From Candidatus Sulfopaludibacter sp. SbA4 (GTDB lineage Bacteria; Acidobacteriota; Terriglobia; Bryobacterales; Bryobacteraceae), in the NCBI GenBank assembly GCA_900290305.1, contig OMOG01000285.1:1-39879 (forward strand): DNA of 39,879 bases, written 5' to 3'. Shown here one piece after another: positions 9,401 to 16,876 of this stretch; the stretch's first letter is position 1; every line of letters starts with the position of its first letter. A program made the position numbers and the translations under genes. Under the pieces are notes generated by a model. That model worked only from the letters and a program-made list of their open reading frames with translations, was not told where the DNA came from and made no database searches.

Positions 9401-9808
9401 ATCGGCAGCGGCACGACGGCGCTCACCAACAGCTCCGGCGCCACCGTGGCTTACCTGGCCAACAATTCCAGTGCCGGTTACATTGTGGCGCCCAAGGGCA
9501 CTATCGCCACCGGCGGCCGCAACACGATGCGCGTGAACCCCATCGACGATGTCGACATGACCATCGCCAAGTACATCGGGTTCGGCAAGGAAGACCGCTA
9601 CAAGCTGCGCTTCGATTGCCGTTTCTTCAACATCTTCAACCACCCGCAGTACGTCGCCGGCAACATCAGCGACGTGGCTTCAGTGGGCTTCACCGGCACC
9701 GCCGTGCACAACGCGCTGATACCCAATCAGACGCTGTTCGGCCAGTGGTCGCAGGTATTCTCGAGCAATCCGCGCAACATTCAACTCTCGCTGAAGCTGA
9801 CATTCTAG
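6491..9808 (+). CDS. TonB-dependent receptor-like outer membrane protein with carboxypeptidase-regulatory domain (Oar-like)
   Basis: A 1105-residue protein. A signal peptide (MRLRNSVLLMLIVLL to about residue 24, ending FAQ) is followed by a beta-sandwich carboxypeptidase-regulatory domain (residues ~28-110: GTIYDASGATVPGASV and GEYRINNLAVGTYTVTV). A plug-like region comes next (GQRPRNNNFTIEGIDNN, near 178-194), then GQFNSIVRSGTNQIHGSAYEY and a long beta-barrel. The C-terminus, NIQLSLKLTF, ends in Phe as expected of a beta-signal recognised by BAM. Proteins of this build are abundant in Acidobacteriota and are thought to take up or bind large organic substrates. No substrate can be assigned, and no TonB box is obvious. 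The start is supported by GGAGG 12 nt upstream. A strong terminator hairpin follows. Confidence 0.9.
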   Translation: MRLRNSVLLMLIVLLSAGISIFAQVVSGNLTGTIYDASGATVPGASVVARNDATGIETTAKTGAIGEYRINNLAVGTYTVTVTASGFNKAQLKSVGVELNKIATANLKLDVGTSVETVEVSASAAVIDTTTSQVQTSFEQRQLMDLPSTSSGNGVLNLSLLNAGVSTSGATGLGTGPSIGGQRPRNNNFTIEGIDNNSDSVTGPVVSVPNDAVAELTVLQNQFSPDFGHSSGGQFNSIVRSGTNQIHGSAYEYMTNRNLNAANNLDAVDQNPLHPRYDDNRFGGQVGGPIKKNKLFYFLNYEYEPTGYAGNAGLLYAPTSAGWSTLAGIPNINQNNLSVLKQYLGTAASAAPAASTPNGAYPLINPINQGYLGAASTGTSIPIGQVSFTAPAFTNGERAVAAMDANFSEKDSLRGRFILNRSGGIDTNASLPTFYQTVPNNGYVVTVSEFHTFSPALTNEFRIGYNRSSSTTPAGSFKFSGLDMFPNIDLFDIGAQLGPDPNAPQFGIQNTYQLTDSVSWTKSSHSFKFGFDGSKLISPQSFTQRARGDYEWSYLSDYLYDYTPDYLAERTLGNVIYYGDRITTGLYANDTWKISRNLTANIGVRWEYQSLPYTERLQSINSVSSVPGLISFNAPAAQKRNFMPRLGLAYSPGNSGRTSIRAGFGTNYDVLYDNLGLLSLPPQDTITVDQGGENGTNFLKNGGIPPNASASGLTPAQARAATGGYVPDQKRPKSIQWNFGIQHVFHNDYTIESRYMGTHSSNLTVQDRIDIQNVVNSSDALPVYFTAPSQATLNALPNTLTSLNSLLSAGGNFVPAYKAAGFQSNLVGFMPYGRSFYDGWANQLTRRFSNGLQFIAAYTWSHNIDDSTADVFSTYTTPRRPQDFQNVRGDTSDSALDHRQRFSYQVLYDVPFLKKDSNWFKRNILGSWEIAPIYQYQIGTWVTVQSGVDSNMNGDSAGDRTIVNPSGNNSIGSGTTALTNSSGATVAYLANNSSAGYIVAPKGTIATGGRNTMRVNPIDDVDMTIAKYIGFGKEDRYKLRFDCRFFNIFNHPQYVAGNISDVASVGFTGTAVHNALIPNQTLFGQWSQVFSSNPRNIQLSLKLTF

Positions 9809-9837
9809 CCGGGCGGGAGGTGCATTCGCGCACTTGC

Positions 9838-9862
9838 GGGGAGCCTTCGGGCTCCCCTTTTT
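9838..9862 (+). terminator. rho-independent terminator of the receptor gene
   Basis: GGGGAGCC (9838-9845), a TTCG tetraloop and GGCTCCCC (9850-9857) form a perfect 8-bp hairpin followed by TTTTT. It sits 30 nt after the receptor stop codon and just before the convergent 3' end of the next gene. This is one of the clearest regulatory elements in the window. Confidence 0.9.
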
Positions 9863-10257
9863 CATTTTGCGCCAGGCGGTATGGCGGCCAACTGATTCTC
9901 GAACTGCTGCAGGTCCCAGTAGTCACGCCAGGCAGCGATCTTTCCGCCGCGCAGTTCGAAGATGCCCATCGAAGGAACGCTGACGCGCGTCTCCCCGGCC
10001 AGAAAGTGGTCCACCCGCTCCACCATCACGACCTCGCCCGCGGCCACGATATGCCGTATCTCCCAAGGCAACGCAACCATGCGCTCCGCTCCGCGGCGCA
10101 ACGTCTCGCGGATGGCCTCACGGCCTTTGACAGGTTTCCACGGGGCATTCCACCATGTCGCATCCTCGGTAAAGTAGCTGGCGAACTCTTCCGGGTCAGC
10201 CCGGACACACGCCTCGAGAAAGCGCCCGATCAGAGCGATGCTGTCTCCACTGCCCAC
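9862..10257 (-). CDS. SnoaL/limonene-1,2-epoxide hydrolase-like protein (NTF2-like fold)
   Basis: A 131-residue single-domain protein with the NTF2-like cone fold. Family features include FLEACVRADPEEFASYFTEDATWWN near the N-terminus, GREAIRETLRRG, the strand VVMVERVDHF (the E/R-x-D pattern typical of limonene-epoxide hydrolases) and the C-terminal KIAAWRDYWD. Asp, Arg and Asp residues at those positions form the epoxide-opening triad in limonene-1,2-epoxide hydrolase; the substrate here is unknown. It starts at GTG (10255-10257), chosen because GGAGG lies 7 nt upstream. A good sigma-70-like promoter is found 40-68 nt before the start. It is monocistronic and convergent with the receptor gene. 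Confidence 0.82.
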   Translation of the reverse strand: MGSGDSIALIGRFLEACVRADPEEFASYFTEDATWWNAPWKPVKGREAIRETLRRGAERMVALPWEIRHIVAAGEVVMVERVDHFLAGETRVSVPSMGIFELRGGKIAAWRDYWDLQQFENQLAAIPPGAK

Positions 10258-10296
10258 AATGCTGCCTCCACAAGATCAACTGGAGAACACGCAAGA

Positions 10297-10325
10297 ATTA
10301 TACGGCGGGACGGTCGCTACGACAA
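10297..10325 (-). promoter_or_regulatory. sigma-70-like promoter for the SnoaL-like gene
   Basis: On the minus strand TTGTCG (10320-10325), 17 nt, and TATAAT (10297-10302) form a near-consensus promoter. The expected start is near 10290, giving a ~33-nt leader with GGAGG before the GTG at 10257. The rest of the 199-nt gap up to 10456 holds nothing else that I can support. Confidence 0.7.
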
Positions 10326-10456
10326 CTGGGGGCCGAGAGCCCCATCAATCGCCGCCTGAAGCGCGGCAGAGCCCCCGGGAGCTGCAATCCAGACTGACTG
10401 TGCCGCGCGGTAGTCCGGCGGTTGGATCGCGAATTCAGCGGCGGCAAGGCGCGCGG

Positions 10457-11947
10457 TCACCGCCGCAGGTCGGCCGCATCCACGGTATAGGCGGTGAAGC
10501 TCTCCTGCGCACTGTGCAGTTTGGCGGCGCGAGCCCTGGCTTCCATTCGATCCGCCTCCTGCCTGCGCTTCATCAGGCGCAGGACGCGCGCGTATTCCAG
10601 CATGGTGCCGGCGGTATTGGGATGCTCCGGGCCGATGCTCCCGGCTTGAATGGCGAGCGCACGTGAGAGCGCAGCCTCGGCATCCGCATAGCGGGCCTGG
10701 GCCCGGTAGACGACGCCCAGATTGGTCAAGGTCGCCGCCAGATCCGGATGCTCCGGCCCGAGAGCCTTCTCCTTCCAGTCGAGCGAGCGCGTCAGCAACT
10801 CCTCCGCCTCGCGATACCGGCCTTGATAGTAGGCGGCGAGGCCAAGGCTGTTGAGGCAGGACATAGTGCGCGGATGGCGTGGTCCGAGCGAGTCCTCCAG
10901 AATCTCCAACGCCCGCCGCAGGCCGGCCTCGGCCTCCGCATAGCGCCGCTCGCGATCGAGCACCGCGGAGCGATTCACCAGGAGCGCGGCGACATCGGGA
11001 TGCCTGGAACCGAGGAGGCTCTCGGTCAATGCGAGAGATTGGGTGAAGAGCTTTTCAGAGTCCGGGTAATGGCCCTGGTGGAGGCGGAGATCGGCGAGGC
11101 TGTTGTAGGCGGCCGCCAGGCGTGGGCCATTCTCACCCGGCGCCTTCTCCCAGATGGCGAGCGCCTGGCGGATCAGCGGCTCCGCATCCGGGTATCGGCC
11201 CGACACTGTGTAGACCTTGGCCAGGTTGAGCAGGGCGGCCGCGAGATCGGGACTGTCCGGCCCGGCGGCCGCCCGAATCAGTGCCTCCGATTGCGAATAG
11301 AACGCCGTCGCCTCCTGGTTCCTTCCCGCGGCGCGTGCCAGTTCGCCGAGGCTGTTCCGCACGCGCGCTTCGAGCATGCGGTCCGGATCTTTTTCGGCGA
11401 TGGCCAGTGAGCGTTCGAGCACCGGGGCCGCCTCGGCGTATTGGCCTTCGCCTGCGTATGCCTGTCCGAGATTCAGCAGATTCGCAGCCAGGCCGCGATC
11501 TCCGGGGTCCTGCGCGCGGAACCCCAGCGCGCGCTGTAACAACTGTTCCGCCTCCGCGTACTTGCCCTGTACGAGAAGCAGCGAGCCGAGATTGTCGAGG
11601 ACGATGGCCTTGCCGTCATCCTGGCCGGCTTCATCGAGCGCCTGGCGCAGAAGGGCTTCCGCCTCCCGGTAGTGGCCGGTTTCGCGCAGATGGATGCCTT
11701 CCGTGGTGCGTCGTTGCCATTGCCCGGGCTCGGTATCCGCCGCCAAAGCCAGAGATGTTACAGCCATGGCGGCGAAGAAGCAAAGCGGCGTCGAAGTCCA
11801 CGGATTGCTCTTCTTCGCCCTAAAGACAAAGGTTGGAGACAGTTGTCCAGACAGGATCCCCTCAAAAGTGTGCACAAGTGCTTGGGAGTATGTCACGCCT
11901 TGGAGTCCGATGTCAACGGGAACTCGGGCCGGATCGGGCCTGAACAC
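10457..11947 (-). CDS. tetratricopeptide-repeat protein (kinesin-light-chain type)
   Basis: Up to 496 residues. From about residue 75 to 470 it is a run of ~42-residue TPR units of the kinesin-light-chain type, for example EAEALLRQALDEAG, LLNLGQAYAGEGQYAEA, LGPRHPRTMSCLNSLGLAAYYQGRY and LGPEHPDLAATLTNLG. Such arrays are protein-interaction scaffolds. The start is uncertain. The longest frame begins at 11947, but the hydrophobic PLCFFAAMAVTSLALAADTEP (about residues 54-74) looks like a signal peptide, so the real start probably lies between ~11830 and the ATG at 11767. No catalytic domain is attached. It is divergent from the receptor gene at 12007. Export and a scaffolding role are inferences. 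Confidence 0.82.
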   Translation of the reverse strand: MFRPDPARVPVDIGLQGVTYSQALVHTFEGILSGQLSPTFVFRAKKSNPWTSTPLCFFAAMAVTSLALAADTEPGQWQRRTTEGIHLRETGHYREAEALLRQALDEAGQDDGKAIVLDNLGSLLLVQGKYAEAEQLLQRALGFRAQDPGDRGLAANLLNLGQAYAGEGQYAEAAPVLERSLAIAEKDPDRMLEARVRNSLGELARAAGRNQEATAFYSQSEALIRAAAGPDSPDLAAALLNLAKVYTVSGRYPDAEPLIRQALAIWEKAPGENGPRLAAAYNSLADLRLHQGHYPDSEKLFTQSLALTESLLGSRHPDVAALLVNRSAVLDRERRYAEAEAGLRRALEILEDSLGPRHPRTMSCLNSLGLAAYYQGRYREAEELLTRSLDWKEKALGPEHPDLAATLTNLGVVYRAQARYADAEAALSRALAIQAGSIGPEHPNTAGTMLEYARVLRLMKRRQEADRMEARARAAKLHSAQESFTAYTVDAADLRR

Positions 11948-12006
11948 TCGGCATCCCTTTCCATCGAGCGCGCCACCAGCTATGCTGAACGGTAGCGCTG
12001 CGGTTC

Positions 12007-14487
12007 ATGTTCTCGAGATCTCACGTCAGGATGGCTTTTCTGGTATCGGCGCTGTTATGCGCGGGTCTCCAAGCTCAAGTCTCCGTGACCGGGCGCGTGA
12101 TCGACGACACGGGTGCGGGCGTTGCCGGCGCGCGCATTGAAGTGCGGCCGGCGGCGGGAGGCGGACCCGTTGCGGTGTCGTCCGACCTGGCCGGCAAGTT
12201 CAGCCTGAGCCTGGAGGCTGCCGGCGACTACACCATACGGGCCGAGCGGCTCGGCTTCTACCTCTATCAAGGGCACGCCCGGACGTTGAACGAGGGCGCG
12301 ACGGAGATCACCATCACGCTGAACCATCTGCAGGAGTTCTCCGACCGGATCGACGTCACCTACTCGCCGCCGGCCATCGATCCGCAGCAGCCGGCGGAGC
12401 GCAAGGAACTCGACAACACGGAGATTCAGGCGGTCCCGTACCCGGCGCCGCAGGACTACCGCAACGCCTTGCCTATGATCGACGGCGTGGTCCAGGACAA
12501 CGCCGGCCGCGCCCACTTCAACGGCGGCGACACCAGCCAGACCAACTACACGCTCGACGGCTTCAATATCTCCGACCCCGTCACCGGCCGGCTCGAAACA
12601 CGTGTCAACATCGAGACCATCCAGTCCATGAGCGTGGAAAGCGCGCGCTTCTCCGCCGAGAACGGGAGGGGCTCGGCCGGCGTGCTCGATCTGGAGACCA
12701 AGATGGGCGACGACCGCCTGCGTTTCGGCGGCACCAACTTCATCCCCGGGGTTTCCACCGACGGGGGCATCCACATCAACAAGTGGACGCCCCGCCTGGA
12801 GTTTTCCGGACCGCTGGCCAAAGGCCGGGCGTGGTTCCACAACGGCCTCGATCTTTTCTACAGCAACGATGTCATCCACGGACTGCCAACCGGCCAGAAC
12901 CGCACCTCGGGCCTCACCGGCAGCGACCTGAGCCGCTTCCAGGTGAATCTGACGCCAACCAACATTCTGACCGGGAGCTTCCTGGTGAACCTCGGCGACA
13001 CCACGCGCTCGGGTCTCAGTTTCCTCAATCCGGTGGAAGCCACCACCAATCTCCACCAGATGCTCTACATGAGCACGGTGCGCGACCAGGCGTACCTGGG
13101 CGGGGCCCTGCTGGATGTAGGTTTTGCCGACTCGCGCGGGTACCTGCGCAATACGCCGCAGGGAGACGCGCTGTACCAGATCACGCCCTTCGGCAATCGC
13201 GGGAACTACTTCTCGAACCAGGACCGCCACTTCTACCGGCAGCAGTGGATTGCCAACCTGTTCGCGCCGACGCGGCACCTGCTCGGCACCCACCAGTTGA
13301 AGTTCGGAATCGATTTCGAGCGCGAGGCCTTCCATCAGAAGGTCGACCGCCACGACTACGAAGTTCTGCGCGACGACAATTCGGTGGCCCGGTACGTGAC
13401 TTTCGCGGGCAGCCCCTTCACCGCGCGCAAGAATTTCGAAGACGCCGAGTACGTTCAGGACGCCTGGACGCCGCGCGACGGACTGATGGTGGAAACGGGG
13501 ATTCGCGTGGAGTGGAACGAGATCGTGCGCGATCTGGAAATTGCGCCGCGGGTGGCCGTGGCTTGGGCGCCGAAGAGCCTTCCCGACACCAAGTTCTCGG
13601 CGGGCTGGGGTTTGTATTACGACGCCATCAGCCTGGGCATCGTCGCGCCGCAGACGGACCAGGTGAGCCTGTCGACATTCTACTTGCCGGGAGGCGGCAC
13701 GGTGGGTCCGGTAGCGACCTCGTTCCTGGTGAACGACCATACGCTGGCAGCGCCGTATTCGCAGAGCGCGAGTTTTTCCGTGGAACGCAAGCTGACGCAT
13801 GGCTTCTACCTGAAGTCCGGATACACCCGGCGTGCGGGCAACAGCGGGTTCACGTTCATGCCGCCGCCGCTTGTGCCGGTGAACATGCTTGCCGGCACGA
13901 TCAACTTCCAATTGGTCAACACGCGCCGCGAGCGCTACGATGCCGTCGATGTGTCGCTGCGGCACACGTTCGCGGGCAAGTTCGAGTGGTTCGCGGGGTA
14001 CACCCGGTCGAGCGCGCGTTCCAACGCGGCGGTGGATTACAGCCTGGAGAATCCGATCTTCGGCGCGCAGGGGAGCGGACCCTTCCCCTGGGACACGCCC
14101 AATCGTTTTCACATGTGGGGCTGGGCGCCGCTTCCGATGCAGATTCTGCCGCACCGCATGCAGTTTCTGACCCGCAACACAACCGCGGCGTACCTGGTGG
14201 AATACCGAACCGGTTTTCCGTTCGAGGTGGTGGATGAAGACGGCAACCTGGTGGGACGTCCCAACTCGGCGCGGCTTCCCGACTACTTCAACATCAATCT
14301 GCACCTGGAGCGGCAGTTTCGCGCGCTGCACTATCTGTGGGCGTGGCGCTTCGGTTTCAACAATCTCACCAACAACGGGAATCCCAACGTAGTGAACAAT
14401 GTCATCGGGACCCCGCAGTTCCTGACGTACGGAAGGGGACAGGTTCGTGCCTTCAGCGTGCGGCTGCGCCTGCTGGGACGTAAGTAA
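12007..14487 (+). CDS. TonB-dependent receptor-like protein with carboxypeptidase-regulatory domain
   Basis: An 826-residue outer-membrane protein related to, but shorter than, the one at 6491. Residues 9-23 (MAFLVSALLCAGLQA) form a signal peptide. A regulatory beta-sandwich follows (VTGRVIDDTGAGVAGARIEV and AGDYTIRAERLGFYLY). The plug-like part includes GRAHFNGGDTSQTNYTLDGFNISDPV near residues 161-186, and a beta-barrel fills the rest, with no C-terminal Phe (it ends RLRLLGRK). The missing terminal aromatic residue is unusual for a BAM substrate. The start may be 12007 or the in-frame ATG at 12031; neither has a clear ribosome site. A TATGCT box (11981-11986) with TTTCCA 17 nt upstream could be its promoter. 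The ligand is unknown. Confidence 0.87.
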   Translation: MFSRSHVRMAFLVSALLCAGLQAQVSVTGRVIDDTGAGVAGARIEVRPAAGGGPVAVSSDLAGKFSLSLEAAGDYTIRAERLGFYLYQGHARTLNEGATEITITLNHLQEFSDRIDVTYSPPAIDPQQPAERKELDNTEIQAVPYPAPQDYRNALPMIDGVVQDNAGRAHFNGGDTSQTNYTLDGFNISDPVTGRLETRVNIETIQSMSVESARFSAENGRGSAGVLDLETKMGDDRLRFGGTNFIPGVSTDGGIHINKWTPRLEFSGPLAKGRAWFHNGLDLFYSNDVIHGLPTGQNRTSGLTGSDLSRFQVNLTPTNILTGSFLVNLGDTTRSGLSFLNPVEATTNLHQMLYMSTVRDQAYLGGALLDVGFADSRGYLRNTPQGDALYQITPFGNRGNYFSNQDRHFYRQQWIANLFAPTRHLLGTHQLKFGIDFEREAFHQKVDRHDYEVLRDDNSVARYVTFAGSPFTARKNFEDAEYVQDAWTPRDGLMVETGIRVEWNEIVRDLEIAPRVAVAWAPKSLPDTKFSAGWGLYYDAISLGIVAPQTDQVSLSTFYLPGGGTVGPVATSFLVNDHTLAAPYSQSASFSVERKLTHGFYLKSGYTRRAGNSGFTFMPPPLVPVNMLAGTINFQLVNTRRERYDAVDVSLRHTFAGKFEWFAGYTRSSARSNAAVDYSLENPIFGAQGSGPFPWDTPNRFHMWGWAPLPMQILPHRMQFLTRNTTAAYLVEYRTGFPFEVVDEDGNLVGRPNSARLPDYFNINLHLERQFRALHYLWAWRFGFNNLTNNGNPNVVNNVIGTPQFLTYGRGQVRAFSVRLRLLGRK

Positions 14488-14535
14488 ACAGCCGGTGGCG
14501 AGGAACTTGCTCACTGATCAGAACGGAGGTCCACA

Positions 14536-15237
14536 ATGAAAAGCTTGGCAGTTGCAGTGTGCTTCGGCTTGTCGGCGGCGGCGCTTATGGCCGAGACGGG
14601 GCCGGAGCGCCTGGCCACATCGGCGAGCGTCTTCTCCGAGATCATGGGAGCCCCGGATAAGGGAATTCCCCAGGATCTGCTGGAGAAATCGCAATGCATC
14701 GTGATTGTTCCAGGATTGAAAAAGGCGGCGTTCGTCGTTGGTGGCGAATTCGGCAAAGGTTTCGCCGAATGCCGCAACCGGGGCGGCACTGGCTGGGGCG
14801 CTCCGGCGGCCGTTCGCATGGAAGGCGGCAGTTTCGGTTTGCAGTTGGGCGGCTCCTCCACCGATCTTATAATGCTGGTGATGAGCCAGAGGGGCATGGA
14901 TAAGTTGCTCGAAGACAAATTCACGGTAGGAGCGGATGCGTCGGTAGCGGCTGGTCCGGTGGGGCGGACAGCGGCTGCCGCCACCGACGTGCAGATGCAC
15001 GCCGAGATTCTGGCCTGGTCGCGATCGAGGGGATTGTTCGCCGGCGTCTCGGTGAACGGCGCAACGCTGCGCAACGATCTGGATCAGAACGAGGAACTCT
15101 ACGGCCGGAAGATGACCAATAAAGAAGTCATCCTGGGCCATGTGGAGCCGCCGGCGTCGGCGCGCCGCTTGATTGCGGAGCTGGATAGGTACTCGGTGCA
15201 CAAGGAAGGCGCCAGCGACCGGAGCGTTAAGCACTGA
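14536..15237 (+). CDS. SYLF-domain (Ysc84/DUF500-like) lipid-binding protein
   Basis: A 233-residue protein with a short signal peptide (MKSLAVAVCFGLSAAALMA). The SYLF domain covers most of the rest: QDLLEKSQCIVIVPGLKKAA, FVVGGEFGKGFAECR, GFGLQLGG-like glycine-rich strands, and TVGADASVAAGPVGR. SYLF domains bind phosphoinositides in eukaryotes. Bacterial versions are secreted or periplasmic proteins of unknown role. Its ATG is preceded by GGAGG at a good distance, and it lies 48 nt after the receptor gene on the same strand, so co-transcription is possible. Confidence 0.87.
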   Translation: MKSLAVAVCFGLSAAALMAETGPERLATSASVFSEIMGAPDKGIPQDLLEKSQCIVIVPGLKKAAFVVGGEFGKGFAECRNRGGTGWGAPAAVRMEGGSFGLQLGGSSTDLIMLVMSQRGMDKLLEDKFTVGADASVAAGPVGRTAAAATDVQMHAEILAWSRSRGLFAGVSVNGATLRNDLDQNEELYGRKMTNKEVILGHVEPPASARRLIAELDRYSVHKEGASDRSVKH

Positions 15238-15246
15238 GGGGCGCTA

Positions 15247-15336
15247 CCTTGACGCGGAGGCGCAGAGACGCGGAGCAGGACGCGGAGAAAACAACCAGGA
15301 GAAAGTCAAAACCTGAGTGAACGGAGGATGCGGAGG
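15247..15336 (-). repeat. dispersed CTCCGCG-type repeat, copy 2a (inverted)
   Basis: Read on the minus strand this gives a pyrimidine-rich series: TCAGGTTTTGACTTTCTCC, TTTTCTCCGCGTCC, then TCTGCGCCTCCGCGTCAAG. It matches 31441-31543 closely and is inverted relative to copy 2b. The two form a large, imperfect inverted repeat with a short spacer. The remaining gap to 15814 holds copy 2b, the short palindromes at 15611-15655, and no gene that I can support. Confidence 0.75.
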
Positions 15337-15361
15337 TACCGCCGCACAGGAGACGCGCACC

Positions 15362-15455
15362 GCAGCGCCCTCCGCCTCCTCGACGCCCTCAGATTCTGAC
15401 TTCTCTTGATTTTCTCAGCGTCTTCCTCCGCGTGCTCCGCGCCTCCGCGTCAAGT
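15362..15455 (+). repeat. dispersed CTCCGCG-type repeat, copy 2b
   Basis: The sequence runs through GCGCCCTCCGCCTCCTCGACG, CTCAGATTCTGACTTCTC, TTTTCTCAGCGTCTTCC and ends GCGCCTCCGCGTCAAG. It aligns block by block with 31441-31543 and with the complement of 15247-15336. Copies 2a and 2b face each other. Confidence 0.75.
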
Positions 15456-15610
15456 ACACAGCTTCCTCTGGCTATCGCCGCCGCGGGAAGAGAGACCGGA
15501 CGGCGAGAATGTGCGCCGGCCCTTGTGCATCGTTATAGAAGCCCACCGTGCAGACTAGAGTCGTCTCGACACCTTCTCGCGGTTGTGACACAGTGTCGAA
15601 GCCAAGCGTC

Positions 15611-15655
15611 GGCATGAGTGCCCGTCCCAGAGGGTACCCCGGCAGGCACGAGTGC
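15611..15655. repeat. pair of short palindromes GGCAtgagTGCC / GGCACgaGTGCC
   Basis: GGCATGAGTGCCCG (15611-15624) and GGCACGAGTGCCCG (about 15645-15658) are two near-identical imperfect palindromes about 34 nt apart in the gap before the GGDEF gene. They resemble small REP-like elements. No gene is visible around them. Confidence 0.45.
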
Positions 15656-15814
15656 CCGCGCCACGTCGCCGCAACCGAACCCTTGCGAGAAATGGGGGTT
15701 AATTAACCGTTCTGAGGATTTCGCAACTCATTCGCGGAAACCGCTCTGTTGCGGATGGTGCGTGCTTTCAGAAGCACAGACACCGATCGTCTCGGTCCGT
15801 GCAACGGAACACAC

Positions 15815-16858
15815 TCAGTGGCGGTCAACGGCCAGGGCGAGACTCGGCAGATCGGCATCGCCCGCGGCCGGCGGTTGTGCAGCGGCCATTTCGACGCGAT
15901 TGCGTCCGCGATCCTTGGCACAGTACAGGGCCAGGTCGGCGTCGCGGACGAGGCTGTCGGTATCCGAAATGCCCGGCCGGCCGCGCCAGGAAGCACCGAT
16001 ACTGCAGGTGACGGACACCGAGTCGGCGCCGGAAGTGAATGGACTGGCGGCGAGGGACTCGCGGACGCGCTCCGCCTGGAGGCGGGCAGTTTCGCCCTCG
16101 CAGCCAGGCAGCAGGATGAGAAACTCTTCGCCCCCGTAGCGTCCGATGGCGTCGTAGCGGCGGATGGCGGATTTCATGCGGCGCGCGGCTTCGCGGAGAA
16201 CCGCATCGCCGGCGAGATGGCCGTGGGTATCGTTGATGTTTTTGAACCGGTCGAGATCGACCATGAGCAGCGAGACGGGCTGGGATTCGCGGTCGGCGCG
16301 GGACAGTTCGTTTTGCAGCGCCTGGAGGATGGAGGCGCGGTTGAGAAGGCCGGTCAGGCTGTCGTGGGTGGCCTGTTCGCGGAGGGCCTCGCGGGCCACC
16401 AGCAGTTCCTCCTGCAGATCGAGAATGCGGCTGCCGGCCCGCAGGCGCACGCGCAGCTCGTGGGCGTTGAAGGGCTTGGTCAGGTAGTCATCGGCCCCGG
16501 CATCCATCCCTTCCACGATGTCCTGGGACTCGGTGCGGGCGGTCAGCAGGAGGATGTAGATGTACGGTTCGCGGTCGGCGGCGCGGACACGGCGGCAAAC
16601 TTCGACGCCATCCATGCCGGGCATCATCCAATCGAGAATGGCGAGGCGGGGCGAGTCAGGCGCCTGCAGGATTTGCCAGGCCTCCACGCCGTCACGGGCC
16701 ATCACGGCCTCGTATCCCCACTTCGTCAACATGGTGCGCAACATCGATTGAAAGACGGGATTATCCTCGGCGGCGAGGACTCGCTTGGGTCGGCCGCTCG
16801 ATTGGGGACCGGGCCCCAGGGCGGTTCGCGGTCGCGGCTCTGTGATGTCTGGGCTCAC
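15815..16858 (-). CDS. response regulator with GGDEF diguanylate cyclase output
   Basis: A 347-residue two-domain cytoplasmic signalling protein. The receiver domain (residues ~25-145) has the acidic pair ED at 31-32, phospho-acceptor Asp76 in LAILDWMMPGMDG, Thr in LLTAR and Lys128 in LTKPF. A short coiled linker follows. The GGDEF domain (~163-325) contains DSLTGLLNR, DLDRFKNINDTHGH and GGEEF (242-246), the active form of the signature. The product-inhibition I-site RxxD is present five residues before it (Arg233-Asp236). The protein should make cyclic di-GMP from GTP when phosphorylated, as in PleD/WspR-like regulators. It starts at GTG (16856-16858) with AGAGGAG just upstream. No partner kinase gene is adjacent. 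Confidence 0.92.
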   Translation of the reverse strand: MSPDITEPRPRTALGPGPQSSGRPKRVLAAEDNPVFQSMLRTMLTKWGYEAVMARDGVEAWQILQAPDSPRLAILDWMMPGMDGVEVCRRVRAADREPYIYILLLTARTESQDIVEGMDAGADDYLTKPFNAHELRVRLRAGSRILDLQEELLVAREALREQATHDSLTGLLNRASILQALQNELSRADRESQPVSLLMVDLDRFKNINDTHGHLAGDAVLREAARRMKSAIRRYDAIGRYGGEEFLILLPGCEGETARLQAERVRESLAASPFTSGADSVSVTCSIGASWRGRPGISDTDSLVRDADLALYCAKDRGRNRVEMAAAQPPAAGDADLPSLALAVDRH

Positions 16859-16876
16859 GTGCTCCTCTAGTGGGTC

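Noticed and set aside
12055-14514. Minus-strand open frame of 819 codons
   Set aside because: Full antisense of the receptor gene at 12007, with His/Arg/Val-rich composition and no recognisable fold.
15238-15480. Possible CRISPR array
   Set aside because: The repeats are two inverted degenerate copies, not regularly spaced identical direct repeats. No cas gene is present.
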